Source: Ralstonia sp. SET104 (GTDB taxonomy: Bacteria; Pseudomonadota; Gammaproteobacteria; Burkholderiales; Burkholderiaceae). Taken from it: DNA of 63,005 bases. The position numbers and the translations under genes are program-made. The stretch is from contig NZ_BHVX01000020.1 of assembly GCF_003851545.1 (NCBI RefSeq), positions 1 through 63,005 of the forward strand. Direction: 5' to 3'. Below the pieces are notes generated by a model. The model did no database searches. It was not told the DNA's origin and saw nothing but the letters and a program-made list of their open reading frames with translations. Position 1 is the first letter of the stretch; each line of letters starts with the position of its first letter. Below are positions 40,274-48,610 of the stretch, piece after piece.

Positions 40274-41218
40274 TTAGCCCAGCGCAGACGCGATTGCCTG
40301 CGCGAGTTCGTTGGCTTCGAACTTGGCGACGTAGCCGTTGGCGCCAACGCGGCGCACGTGGTCTTCATTGGCCGAACCCGACAGCGACGAGTGAATCACC
40401 ACCGGAATCGATTGGAACGCTGGTTCGGTCTTGATCTTGCGCGTGAGCGTGAAGCCGTCCATCTCGGGCATTTCCAGATCGGTCAGCACCAGAGCGATCT
40501 TGTCGCGCACGGTCTTGCCTTCGCGGGCGGCATCGCGGGCGATGTTCTGCAGCGTATCCCACGCTTCCTGGCCGCTCTTGGTCATCACGTAAGGCGTGCC
40601 CATTGCCTCCAGGCCGTTGGCGATCAGCGAGCGCGCGAGGCCGGAATCATCTGCCACCAGCAGCTTCGCACCCGGAGGCAGCTTGATCGGACGCTCGTCA
40701 TTGTCTGGCGCCAGATCGGTGCGGCGGGTGGGGAACACATCTACCAGAATCTGTTCAACGTCAATCACCTGCGCCAGGCGCGAGTTGTCGGCGTTGCCGT
40801 CCAGGCGCGCCAGGCTGGTGATATTGCTGCTGCCCACGCTCGCCTCGGCCGGGAAGATCTGGCTCCATTCCAGACGCACGATCTCGTCCACTTCTTCCAC
40901 CGCAAAGCCTTGGGTGGAGCGCGCATACTCGGTAATCAACAGGATGTTGGCATTGCCGTTCTTGGTGCCGATCACGCTGGCCAAGTCAATCACGGGAATG
41001 ATCTGGCCGCGCACATTGACGGCACCCAGGATATGGGCGCCGGCATCGGCCACGTGCGTCACAGGCGGCATGACCATAATCTCGCGCACCTTGAACACGT
41101 TGATGCCGAACATCTCGCGCTGGTTGGAGCGCGCGGATTCGCCCAGGCGGAACAGCAACAGTTCAAATCGGTTGTTGTTCGTCAGATTGGTCCGTTCATC
41201 GACTTCATGCTGCGACAT
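40274..41218 (-). CDS. cheV: CheV chemotaxis coupling protein
   Basis: A 314 aa fusion of an N-terminal CheW-like domain (about 20-165; REMFGINVFKVREIMVMPPV, GAVNVRGQIIPVIDLASVIG) and a C-terminal receiver domain (about 185-314). The phospho-acceptor is Asp247 in LVLTDLEMPEMDGF, with the acidic pair at LLVADDSG and the conserved Lys in GYVAKFE. CheV couples chemoreceptors to CheA and adjusts coupling when phosphorylated. The start at 41218 is MSQHEVDERT. No other chemotaxis gene is in the window. Confidence 0.93.
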   Translation of the reverse strand: MSQHEVDERTNLTNNNRFELLLFRLGESARSNQREMFGINVFKVREIMVMPPVTHVADAGAHILGAVNVRGQIIPVIDLASVIGTKNGNANILLITEYARSTQGFAVEEVDEIVRLEWSQIFPAEASVGSSNITSLARLDGNADNSRLAQVIDVEQILVDVFPTRRTDLAPDNDERPIKLPPGAKLLVADDSGLARSLIANGLEAMGTPYVMTKSGQEAWDTLQNIARDAAREGKTVRDKIALVLTDLEMPEMDGFTLTRKIKTEPAFQSIPVVIHSSLSGSANEDHVRRVGANGYVAKFEANELAQAIASALG

Positions 41219-41686
41219 CGTCTTCCCCCGTTCACGCACACGTTATGTGGCGGTAAACGGCAGGGTGTTGGGCAACTTGAAGGGGGTTTTGCGAATGTGA
41301 GCGCCGCGCCCTTCCAGCGTAGGGGAACAGCAGCCCAGGCAACCTTCACATGCCACTGAAATGCCCGCAGGCACGTCGGCAGATGCGCATCTTGGTCGAC
41401 ATAGATGGCGTGTCCCCAGCCTCGCCGGGCTGCTCCCCCCGCGCCACGGTGTGTCTTGTGGGACTACGACATAGTTGGTGACGGCTCCAAGGTGCGCCGC
41501 TTCGGCTTTCACGAATACGTTGAAACGAAAGCGATGTTCATGCGCATCTTTGACGACTTGCGCCCAGCGCAAGATCATTCCGGGGTAGAGCATCCGGATG
41601 CCTCGTCCGGCCGCGCTCACTGGCCGATCCGGCTAGGGGGATGTCCCGACTCGGGTTTCCTCATGAAGGGTCGATATAGTGAAGGC
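41219..41686. other. Intergenic region upstream of the tRNA-like gene, no gene assigned
   Basis: ORFs exist on both strands but none shows a family resemblance or a good start site. A -10-like TATAGT (41675-41680) sits seven bases before the tRNA-like gene. Confidence 0.4.
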
Positions 41687-41763
41687 GGGACGGTAGCTCA
41701 TGGGTCGAGCGGCAGCGGCCAACCGTTGCAGGCAGGCAGGTTCAAGTCCTGTACGTCCCACCA
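41687..41763 (+). tRNA. Atypical tRNA-like gene with encoded CCA; anticodon loop irregular
   Basis: A 77-base cloverleaf can be drawn. The acceptor is GGGACGG/ACGTCCC (six pairs, one G-A mismatch at the base) plus discriminator A and genomic CCA. The D stem is GCTC/GAGC with a GGG-containing loop. The T arm is GCAGG-TTCAAGT-CCTGT. The anticodon stem GCAGC/GTTGC leaves an 8-base loop GGCCAACC, or a 6-base loop if the stem is shifted to CAGCG/CGTTG. The invariant U33 is absent in both readings. The nominal anticodon would be CCA (Trp) or CAA (Leu). It may be a non-translational tRNA or a degenerate copy. Confidence 0.6.
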
Positions 41764-41859
41764 ATTTTTCTGCGCAGTGGCAGTTGATGGCTGTGCCGTT
41801 AAGCATAAAGTGGCTGGACAGGTTGTTTACCCGTTGGGCCACATTATGTTGTATCGAAA

Positions 41860-41885
41860 AACGGTCTTGGCCAGACTGGTTTTTT
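41860..41885 (+). terminator. Rho-independent terminator after the tRNA-like gene
   Basis: CGGTCT (41862-41867) and AGACTG (41873-41878) pair with a 5-base loop and are followed by GGTTTTTT. It would end a transcript of about 200 bases starting just before the tRNA-like gene. Confidence 0.6.
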
Positions 41886-41918
41886 CCCGCGCACACCGGG
41901 GAACGATAGACGCAAAAA

Positions 41919-41945
41919 AGCCGACCACTTGGTCGGCTTCTTCTT
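41919..41945. terminator. Bidirectional terminator between the tRNA-like unit and the cupin gene
   Basis: AGCCGACC-ACTT-GGTCGGCT is a perfect 8-base stem, with TTCTTCTTT to the right and an A-run to the left (T-run on the minus strand). It can terminate leftward transcription from the cupin gene. Confidence 0.7.
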
Positions 41946-42057
41946 TGGTTCGACAGGGTTATGACGGAGTGGCCCCTTGAACCGAGGGCCGCGAGACGGA
42001 GGGAAAGGCGCACGCCCAACTGGGCGCTTTTCGCGCGCGCTCCCGTCGAACGTGAGC

Positions 42058-42474
42058 TCATGGGACCTTCACATCGAGTTCGGGACGCATGACGACACTT
42101 TCCTGGGCGGTAGATTCGTTGCGTGCGGTGACGAAGACGGCGGGCGTCTGGCCGTGGTTGACAGCGATATGGGGAACGCCCGCTGGTGTGAAGATGAAAT
42201 CGCCGGGATGCGCCAGTTGCCGGTCTTCAAGCTCGTCACCGGTACAGAATTCGACTTCCTCGCCACTCAGCATGTAATGCGCGGAGTCGTGAAACTCATG
42301 AACATGGGCTTTCGTCCTGCCGCCAGGAGGGAGGGTCACCACGCCGAGAAACAGAACCTCTGAACCCACTGTCTCCTTACTGATACCGGGAGCATAAACG
42401 GAGCCTTGCTGGGAAACATAGCTGGCTGCGCTGGGAACGACACGGCCAACCTTCGATTTGGATGAGGCTTCCAT
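42058..42474 (-). CDS. Cupin domain protein
   Basis: A 138 aa single-cupin protein. Motif 1 is KAHVHEFHDSAHYMLSGEEVEF with metal-binding His residues, and motif 2 is HPGDFIFTPAGVPHIAVN. The start at 42474 has GGAGG upstream; the longer frame is less likely. Such proteins are often small dioxygenases, isomerases or sensors. Its substrate is unknown. It lies 5' of a fragment cut off by the transposon. Confidence 0.83.
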   Translation of the reverse strand: MEASSKSKVGRVVPSAASYVSQQGSVYAPGISKETVGSEVLFLGVVTLPPGGRTKAHVHEFHDSAHYMLSGEEVEFCTGDELEDRQLAHPGDFIFTPAGVPHIAVNHGQTPAVFVTARNESTAQESVVMRPELDVKVP

Positions 42475-42639
42475 TTCGCACCTCCGGCAACCCGCCCAAT
42501 TTTCTGTCAATGACGGCAATCACTATAGGCGACGTTGTCTCCACCATGAAGACCCGCGGTTCTGCCTGGCCTGAAACTCCGCAATTGGGCACTTCCAAAA
42601 AGCGCGCCGAAAAAATCATCCGCCTCGCGGCATCAAGCC

Positions 42640-42888
42640 TCAAGGGGTAACTCCGTCATCATGCCGTGGTTCGATGGGGTCAACCTGTCTCCATGCGCCC
42701 TTTGGCATCTTGGAGCAGGCTGATGACACCCTTGACGCTACCAAGGACTTCTTGTCTTGAGGGACTCGCTCCCTCACCTCTCGGAGGTTGATTGCTTTGC
42801 CCTGACTGGCGATGTCCTGGCAGGTTAAATCGATGGCCTCCCGCGCGGCCGAAGAACGCTTCTTGTGCTGACGTGCAAGGCCGGAAAG
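42640..42888 (-). pseudogene. Possible gene fragment next to the transposon insertion
   Basis: An open frame of 83 codons on the minus strand (LARQHKKRSSAAREAIDLTC, GKAINLREVRERVPQDKKSL, SACSKMPKGAWRQ) has the composition of a real basic, helical protein. It has no start codon and begins only 25 bases from the transposon-split SOS box. An overlapping frame with a GTG start (42680-42892) is the alternative. Family not recognised; the rest of this 400-base stretch shows nothing else. Confidence 0.35.
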
Positions 42889-42912
42889 TCACGTGCTGCC
42901 ACAGTCAAAAAA

Positions 42913-42924
42913 CTGTATATTTAT
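42913..42924. repeat. Left half of the interrupted SOS box: CTGT plus 8 bp target duplication
   Basis: CTGT (42913-42916) is followed by ATATTTAT (42917-42924), directly abutting the transposon end AAGGGG. The same ATATTTAT follows the far right end of the element at 54193-54200. Confidence 0.85.
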
Positions 42925-44012
42925 AAGGGGTATCTATTTAGCTCCAGCAGCCCCATTGATACTGTGATTTCATCCAGCAATGGTATCCGATTGGCTCTCC
43001 CCGGTGTTCTTGCTCACGACATCCCCATACGTCACTGGCGGCGTAACCACCGCTTGCTGCAGCAAGCGGTAAAACAGCATCCCGCGTGAGCTGGATGTGC
43101 GCCGGTTGAAACGGAACACGAATTCATCGAGATAGGCGTCCAGGTGGTCTGGCTGTACAGAGCCATGATGTGTTCCCAGCACCCAGCGCTGTACCAGTGA
43201 GGCGACCCGGTGCACTCCCGCCATGGAGACATGGGCAGGTACGCCTGAGCCGAGCATGACGGTGCGCTGGTGGGTGTAACCCAGTTCTCCCAGAGCGCGG
43301 TATGCCGCCGAACCATCCGTGCGTACCTGGGCTCCAGGCTCGACCACCTCCTGCACAAAGGGGATTACGTGGGTGGCGGCGTCTCGGTCAATGCGGCGTA
43401 ACCGGATGCGCCCAAACCCCTTGGGCTCCACGATCTCCACCGCCATGACCATCAACACTTTGGTGGTGCTGCTCTTGCGCCCTGCAGGGGTGGCGGGATT
43501 CTTGCGATCCGTGATGGACAGGTACGTTTCATCCACCTCCACAAGCCCCTTGAGCTTGTCCCGGCCCGGGCGGACCATGGCACGTCGAAACCGGTGCAGC
43601 ATGGTCCAGGCGGTCTGGTAGCTCCCCAAACCCAATACGCGCTGCAGCCCCAGGGCGCTCACGCCTTGTTTCTGATTGGTCAGGTACCAAGCTGCAGCCA
43701 GCCAGACACGCAGCGGTGTGCGCGTCTTGTCAAAGATGGTTCCAGATGTCACTGTGCCTTGGTACTGGCATGAGCGGCACATCAGGCGGGTGCGGCTGGC
43801 GCGGTACACATCGCCAGCGTTGCCGCAACGCGGGCAGACGAAGCCTTGGGGCCACCGAAGCTTCTCCAGGAACGCCTGGCAAGCCTCTTCGGTGGCAAAC
43901 CAGTCAAGAAATTCGTTCCAGGTGCGGGGGTAGTCCCCTCCAGGAGTTGGCGTTAGCATCTGGGTTTCCATCCAGCTATTCTCACGTCACTGGAGCTAAA
44001 TAGATACCCCTT
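42925..44012 (-). mobile_element. Complete IS1595-family insertion sequence
   Basis: An element of 1088 bases with terminal inverted repeats of at least 23 bases (AAGGGG...GCTCCAG at left, CTGGAGC...CCCCTT at right), carrying one transposase gene. The inner right end is followed by GCATTTGT, which differs from the left ATATTTAT, so this copy is not flanked by its own direct repeat. Its outer end pairs instead with the far remnant. Confidence 0.88.
42970..43971 (-). CDS. IS1595-family (ISXO2-like) transposase
   Basis: A 333 aa DDE-type transposase. The N-terminal zinc ribbon has Cys46, Cys49, Cys65 and Cys68 (CPRCG, CRSC), and TSGTIFDKTRTPLRVWLAAA is characteristic of the family. Catalytic acids Asp147 (VEVDETYL) and Asp219 (RTDGSAAY) are visible, with a C-terminal Asn-containing segment (FVFRFNRRTS). 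It appears intact. Its last 30 residues are also encoded by the truncated copy at the right end of the transposon. Confidence 0.9.
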   Translation of the reverse strand: METQMLTPTPGGDYPRTWNEFLDWFATEEACQAFLEKLRWPQGFVCPRCGNAGDVYRASRTRLMCRSCQYQGTVTSGTIFDKTRTPLRVWLAAAWYLTNQKQGVSALGLQRVLGLGSYQTAWTMLHRFRRAMVRPGRDKLKGLVEVDETYLSITDRKNPATPAGRKSSTTKVLMVMAVEIVEPKGFGRIRLRRIDRDAATHVIPFVQEVVEPGAQVRTDGSAAYRALGELGYTHQRTVMLGSGVPAHVSMAGVHRVASLVQRWVLGTHHGSVQPDHLDAYLDEFVFRFNRRTSSSRGMLFYRLLQQAVVTPPVTYGDVVSKNTGESQSDTIAG

Positions 44013-44024
44013 GCATTTGTACAG
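44013..44024. other. N8-ACAG abutting the inner end of the IS
   Basis: GCATTTGT (44013-44020) then ACAG (44021-44024) follow the IS end CCCCTT, the same arrangement as the outer right end (ATATTTAT-ACAG). It looks like the right half of a second CTGT-N8-ACAG site, only five bases before the IS91 transposase ATG. Confidence 0.6.
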
Positions 44025-44029
44025 TATTC

Positions 44030-45598
44030 ATGTCAGCCACTTCCAAGCCCAAGCTCTACAACCCACGCCACCCCGAACGCACGCTGCTCTACCAAACGGT
44101 AGCCGAGCACTACGAGACCTGGCTAGAGTTGGCCAGCGCGGGTCAGTTCGACGGCCAGGGCGACCACCACACCCCCAAGCCCTTCGTGCGCAAAGCGTTT
44201 GCCAAGTATCTTGAGTGCGGCATCTTTGCCCATGGCTTTGCCCGCGCTCGCTGCGGCGACTGTGGGCACGACTACTTTGTAGCCTTCTCCTGCAAAGGCC
44301 GGGGAGTCTGCCCCTCGTGCACCACGCGGCGGATGGTGGAGACGGCGGCACACCTGAGCGACCACGTCTTCCCCCGCCTGCCGGTGCGCCAGTGGGTGCT
44401 CTCCGTGCCCAAGAGGTTGCGGTACTTCATGCAACGCGACGGAGCGGTGCTGAGCATGGTGCTGCGCATCTTTCTGCGGGTGATCGCACAAACTCTGCAG
44501 ACCCACAGCCCCGGTGCGGCCCATATGGACAAGGCAGGCCTGCACATCGGTGCCATCGCCTTCATTCACCGATTCGGCTCCAGCCTCAATGAACACGTCC
44601 ACTTCCACGTTTGTGTGGTGGACGGGGTGTTTGAGGAAGTGGAGGGCGAGGGCGATGCTGATGCGACCCCTCGAATCTCATCGCCGGGTGTCATCTTTCA
44701 CGCGGCCACCGGCATCGATGCGGCTACCGTGGCCCCAGTGCAGACCACACTGCAAAAACGCATCCTGCGCGCCTTCGTTGCTCGGGGCCTGCTGGAGAAC
44801 TGTGACGCCAAAGACCTGCTGGGCTACAAACACAGCGGCTTCTCGGTGGACGCCGGTGTCTGCATCGAAGCCCACGACCGCGCTGCGCTGGAGCGGCTGC
44901 TGCGCTATTGCGCGCGTCCACCGTTTTCCATGGATCGACTGCGCAAAGAGGGAAGCGAACTGGTGTACCGCTGTGCCAAACAACGCAGCGAGCCCACCAG
45001 TGACCAGCGCGGTGCCAAGGCAGACGAACTGCACCTCACACCGCTGGAGCTCATCGACCGCATTGCCGCCCTGGTACCCCCACCACGCACCCACCGGCAC
45101 CGCTACTTTGGCGTGCTGGCACCGAACTCGCCGCTGAGGGAGGCGGTGACGGCTCTGGCCCAGCCTGCTGCGGCGCAACCAGCCACGGTCGAGACTGCAC
45201 AATCTGGCGCGGGCGTGGGCGTGGGCGTACCTGGGGTGGCGGCGCCGGGCAACGCGGCCACACCCACACCAGAACCTGCAGCACCTCCCAAACGCCCAGC
45301 GCACTACCTATGGGCGGTGCTGATTGCCCGCATCTACGAGGTCTTCCCACTGCTGTGTCCGAACTGCGGGGGGCAAATGCGCATCATTGCCTTCATCACG
45401 CACAGCGCCGAAATCCGCCACATCCTGAACCACATCGGGGTGGACTCGCAGCCACCGCACATAACCCCGGCACGCGGGCCACCGCTGTGGGAGGACTGCG
45501 ACGCGCCGGTGGATGACGGGGTGCAAGGCGAGCCCGATTGGGATCTGGCAGCTCAACCCGCACCCGATTACGAGGTGGACCAGCGCGTCAATTGGTGA
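44030..45598 (+). CDS. IS91-family (ISCR-like) rolling-circle transposase
   Basis: A 522 aa HUH-type transposase. An N-terminal zinc-binding segment (CGDCGHDYFVAFSCKGRGVC then PSC) is followed by the HUH core NEHVHFHVCVVDG (His189, His191, His193) and a candidate nucleophile Tyr in LLGYKHSGFSVD. A C-terminal zinc-like CPNCGGQM and an acidic tail follow. IS91 elements can mobilise flanking DNA by one-ended transposition. The ATG at 44030 lies 18 bases after the IS1595 end. Confidence 0.9.
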   Translation: MSATSKPKLYNPRHPERTLLYQTVAEHYETWLELASAGQFDGQGDHHTPKPFVRKAFAKYLECGIFAHGFARARCGDCGHDYFVAFSCKGRGVCPSCTTRRMVETAAHLSDHVFPRLPVRQWVLSVPKRLRYFMQRDGAVLSMVLRIFLRVIAQTLQTHSPGAAHMDKAGLHIGAIAFIHRFGSSLNEHVHFHVCVVDGVFEEVEGEGDADATPRISSPGVIFHAATGIDAATVAPVQTTLQKRILRAFVARGLLENCDAKDLLGYKHSGFSVDAGVCIEAHDRAALERLLRYCARPPFSMDRLRKEGSELVYRCAKQRSEPTSDQRGAKADELHLTPLELIDRIAALVPPPRTHRHRYFGVLAPNSPLREAVTALAQPAAAQPATVETAQSGAGVGVGVPGVAAPGNAATPTPEPAAPPKRPAHYLWAVLIARIYEVFPLLCPNCGGQMRIIAFITHSAEIRHILNHIGVDSQPPHITPARGPPLWEDCDAPVDDGVQGEPDWDLAAQPAPDYEVDQRVNW

Positions 45599-46008
45599 CC
45601 CAGTGAAGCGGCGGTATCAATCGCTGCGGTGAGTAGCTGCGTGCGCGCCAGACCCAAACGCATATTGCCTCCCAAGCTCTTGCCATTGAGCGGCAAGCGA
45701 GCGCTCAAACTGCTTGTGTCGAACGTGTTTCGAGGCCCAAAACGCGTGCCATACTTGGCCTCATGCGGTTGAATTTCCTATCCGTACGGATTTGATGGAC
45801 ATTGCAACTCCATGAGGGCGGATGGCCGCCCGACGTGATGCGGACCGCGAAGTACGGAACGCCTGGAACCGGCGACCTCATGCCGGCCGCCCGCTTTGTT
45901 GTCGAGTGCCTGATTTATAGCTGAAATGCCGCCAGCCTCCGGCCTTCGTGATGACATCACCGACCCTGCCAACCGCAGGAACGCGCGTGCCGGCTGAATC
46001 GCGAGGCC
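45599..46008. other. Non-coding stretch after the IS91 transposase
   Basis: No gene seen. It probably holds one terminus of the IS91 element, whose ends lack inverted repeats and so cannot be placed by eye. A short GC-rich inverted repeat lies near 45850-45895. Confidence 0.4.
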
Positions 46009-46284
46009 TCATTCCCCGCCGCCAAACAGATCCCGGAACTTCTGAGCCGCATCTTCCGCACCCGTGTTCTTGCTCATCGGCGTGCCCTTCGGATACTCCT
46101 CCGCAATGCGGTCTTCCCAATAGGTGGTGGGATACGGCGCGCTGCACAGACGGCGAAACACTTCCTGCGGCACGTGCTTGTAGGCGCGCACCGTCTTGTC
46201 GTCCCAGTGCAGCTCGAGCTGCTGGGTGCTGGCGTCGTAGTCGGCGCGGCGGATGCGCCCGTTGGTGAAGGTCTTGCTCTGCAT
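46009..46284 (-). CDS. KTSC domain protein
   Basis: A 91 aa protein whose core (SKTFTNGRIRRADYDASTQQ, LELHWDDKTVRAYKHVPQEV, FRRLCSAPYPTTYWEDRI) matches the KTSC domain, named for a C-terminal lysyl-tRNA-synthetase-linked module and often found alone. Function unknown. The C-terminus is a charged tail ending DLFGGGE. The gene lies between the IS91 transposase and the phosphodiesterase, transcribed leftwards. Confidence 0.72.
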   Translation of the reverse strand: MQSKTFTNGRIRRADYDASTQQLELHWDDKTVRAYKHVPQEVFRRLCSAPYPTTYWEDRIAEEYPKGTPMSKNTGAEDAAQKFRDLFGGGE

Positions 46285-46481
46285 GTTGGGCTCCGAAGGG
46301 AGCTCGCGACGGGGCGGGCCCTGCCGGATCGTCGCACATCCCAGAGCCGCTCCTGTTTTGATAGCTGGTGGCGCTTATTTAAAAAGCCCAAACGACCGAT
46401 TTGACTTGGAAAAAGACAGCACCCACAGGTGCCGTCTTGGCCGCCCCAACCAGCACGGAGCCGCAGCGCCGATGCCCCGCC

Positions 46482-47273
46482 TTACTCGCCGAGCCAGAAG
46501 CGTTCGCTGCGGTCGAGGAAGTCGTGCACGTGGACGGTGACCGTGTCTTCACCCAGCAGCACCACGCCGTACTGTGGCGGCTCGTGGCTGCCACCGATCT
46601 TGGGCGTGTCGTCCAGCCGCAGCGCCACCTGGTGGTTGGTGCCGCGCAACGTGGAGTACGGGATGCCGAGCCAGGAGCCGAAGATGGGCCGGTGCACGTG
46701 GCCGAAGAACAGGTGGCGGATGCGGTGCTCCTGCCCCTGCAGGGCGCGCCGCAGCGGTGCGGGGTCGAGCAGGGCGATGCGGTCCATGGACGGGATGCCG
46801 AGCGCGAAGGCCGGGTGGTGCATGAAAAGCAGCACCGGCTCGTCGCTCTGCGCCAGCCGCTCGGCCAGCCACTGCGCGCGCTGTTCGCACAGCACGCCGT
46901 GGCTCACGCCGGGTTCGTTGGTGTCGAGGAAGAGGCCGCGGTAGCCACCGATGGCCACCTCGTACTGCACGAAGCCGTTGGCGTCCACCGGCACCTGCGG
47001 GAAGTGCTCGCGAAAGCGCTCGCGGCTGTCGTGGTTGCCCAGGATGGGAAACACCGGCATGGGCAGGCGGCCGAGCTGCTGCGCGAGCTGGCGGTAGGCG
47101 TCCGGGTGGCCGGTGTCGGCCAGGTCGCCGGTGACAACGCACAGCGCGGCGTCGCCATGCTCTGCGATCACGCTGTCGATGCAGCGGGCCAGGCGGCGGT
47201 ACGGGTCGAGCCCGTAGAGCGCCTGCCCCTGCGCCACCAGGTGCGTGTCGGTGATGTGGATGAACTTGAACAC
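46482..47273 (-). CDS. Calcineurin-like metallophosphodiesterase (GpdQ/CpdA type)
   Basis: A 263 aa two-metal phosphoesterase. Ligand motifs in order: ITDTHL (Asp, His), VVTGDLADTG (Asp), ILGNHDSRERF (Asn, His), FMHHPAF (His) and FGHVHRPIFG (His, His). GpdQ relatives hydrolyse glycerophosphodiesters; CpdA relatives hydrolyse cyclic nucleotides. Context decides: it is the last gene of a Ugp-like ABC operon, 17 bases after the binding-protein gene, which favours glycerophosphodiester or a similar imported phosphodiester. Confidence 0.85.
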   Translation of the reverse strand: MFKFIHITDTHLVAQGQALYGLDPYRRLARCIDSVIAEHGDAALCVVTGDLADTGHPDAYRQLAQQLGRLPMPVFPILGNHDSRERFREHFPQVPVDANGFVQYEVAIGGYRGLFLDTNEPGVSHGVLCEQRAQWLAERLAQSDEPVLLFMHHPAFALGIPSMDRIALLDPAPLRRALQGQEHRIRHLFFGHVHRPIFGSWLGIPYSTLRGTNHQVALRLDDTPKIGGSHEPPQYGVVLLGEDTVTVHVHDFLDRSERFWLGE

Positions 47274-47290
47274 GATGCGGTCTCTCCTCT

Positions 47291-48553
47291 TCAGCGCGGT
47301 AGCAGGGCCTGCACGTCGCGCGTCATGGTGGCCAGCGCCTTGTCCGGGGCCACGTCCTTGGCCACCACGGTCTGGATGTGGTCCTTGATGACGTCGGTGA
47401 TCTTCAGGCCGCTCTCACCCGGGAAGGCATACCAGCCGGTCAGCACCGGCAGCTGCTTGATGGCGGTGAGGTAATTGGGGTTCTGCTCGTAGAAGGGCTT
47501 GAGCAGGGCCGGGTCGTTGGCCGGCAGGGCGTTGGCCGGGAAGTAGCCGGTGCCCTTGACCATGACGGTGGCGCCCTGCGGGCCGGTGGCGAACTTGATG
47601 TATTCCCAGGCGGCTTTCTGCTTGGCCGGGTCCTTGGCGAACAGCATTGCCACATTGCCGCCGGCGGGCAGGCGGCCGTTCTTCTCGATCGGCATGCGCG
47701 CGGTGCGCAGGTCAAAGCGCTTGCCGACCTGCTTGGTGGTCAGCCCCAGGCGCGAGGTGGAGGTGACCAGCACGGCCAGATTGCCGGTGATGAAGTCCTG
47801 GTTGGCGTTGCTGAAGGAGATGTTGCGCATCTCGCCTTCGTTCACGGCCTTGGCGAAGGTCTGCATGGCGGTCTTGCCGGCAGCACTGTCGAAAGCCACC
47901 TTCTTCTCGTCCGGCGTCAGCATGGTGCCGCCGTTGGAGAAGACCAGTGCCTGCCACATCCAGTTGCCGGTGATCTCCCAGTCCATGTGCAGGCTGTGGG
48001 TGCCGGGGTTGGCGGCCTTGGCTTTCTTCGCTACCTCGACGATGCCGTCCCAGGTGGCGGGGAACTGCTCGGGAGTGACGCCGGCCTTGCGCACCAGGTC
48101 GGCATTGAAGTAGACGATGGGGGTGGAGAGCGAGAAGCCGATACCGACCTGCTTGCTGCCGATCTGGCCCAGCGAGAGCAGCGCCTTGTCGTAACCCATC
48201 TTGCCCCAGTCCTTCTCGGCCTGGATGAGCGGAGTCATGTCGACGGCAATGCCGCGGTCGACGAACACGCGCTGGCGGTTCAGGCCCTGGTAAGACACGT
48301 CGGGCAACTGGTTGGTAACCGCCTGGCGCAGCGCCTGCTGCGTAGCTTCCTCGTAGCCCGGCGTGGACGCACGGAAGACCACCTTGTACTGCGGGTACTT
48401 CGCCATGAAGTCCTTGGCGATCTTCTCGTGCACGTCCTTGAAGATTTCCGGGTAGGGGTAGTCCACGACGATTTCCAGCGGCTGCTGCGCATGCGCCCAG
48501 CCGCAAGCCAGCAGCACGCCGGCTGCGATGGATTTCAGGACAACTCGTTTCAT
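47291..48553 (-). CDS. ABC transporter extracellular binding protein (UgpB-like)
   Basis: A 420 aa family-1 solute-binding protein. The signal peptide runs MKRVVLKSIAAGVLLACGWA to AHAQ; the body includes PDVSYQGLNRQRVFVDRGIA, GFSLSTPIVYFNADLVRKAG and NGRLPAGGNVAMLFAKDPAK. Resemblance is to glycerol-3-phosphate/sugar binders of the UgpB/MalE superfamily. The start at 48553 is supported by GGAG eight bases upstream; a GTG three codons earlier is possible. Confidence 0.87.
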   Translation of the reverse strand: MKRVVLKSIAAGVLLACGWAHAQQPLEIVVDYPYPEIFKDVHEKIAKDFMAKYPQYKVVFRASTPGYEEATQQALRQAVTNQLPDVSYQGLNRQRVFVDRGIAVDMTPLIQAEKDWGKMGYDKALLSLGQIGSKQVGIGFSLSTPIVYFNADLVRKAGVTPEQFPATWDGIVEVAKKAKAANPGTHSLHMDWEITGNWMWQALVFSNGGTMLTPDEKKVAFDSAAGKTAMQTFAKAVNEGEMRNISFSNANQDFITGNLAVLVTSTSRLGLTTKQVGKRFDLRTARMPIEKNGRLPAGGNVAMLFAKDPAKQKAAWEYIKFATGPQGATVMVKGTGYFPANALPANDPALLKPFYEQNPNYLTAIKQLPVLTGWYAFPGESGLKITDVIKDHIQTVVAKDVAPDKALATMTRDVQALLPR

Positions 48554-48610
48554 GGGATGCACTCCTTGATGGATGAAGGGAGAAAGAAAGGGAAACGGAA
48601 AGAGGAAAGA

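Noticed and set aside
41243-41620. Possible protein gene between cheV and the tRNA-like gene
   Set aside because: Frames on both strands lack a convincing start, ribosome-binding site or known domain; nothing could be supported.
41633-42061. Minus-strand ORF of 142 codons across the tRNA-like gene
   Set aside because: Its middle (GRTGLEPACLQRLAAAARPM) is the typical nonsense translation of a tRNA gene read backwards, so it is not a protein gene.
42680-42892. GTG-started 70-codon ORF beside the transposon
   Set aside because: Its Gly/Arg/Pro-rich product looks like a shadow of the overlapping frame 42640-42888, which has the more protein-like composition, though neither is certain.
43990-44024. 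Reading the complete IS as a simple insertion with its own 8 bp duplication
   Set aside because: Left flank ATATTTAT and right flank GCATTTGT differ at three of eight positions, while the far remnant matches the left flank perfectly, so the compound element is the better model.
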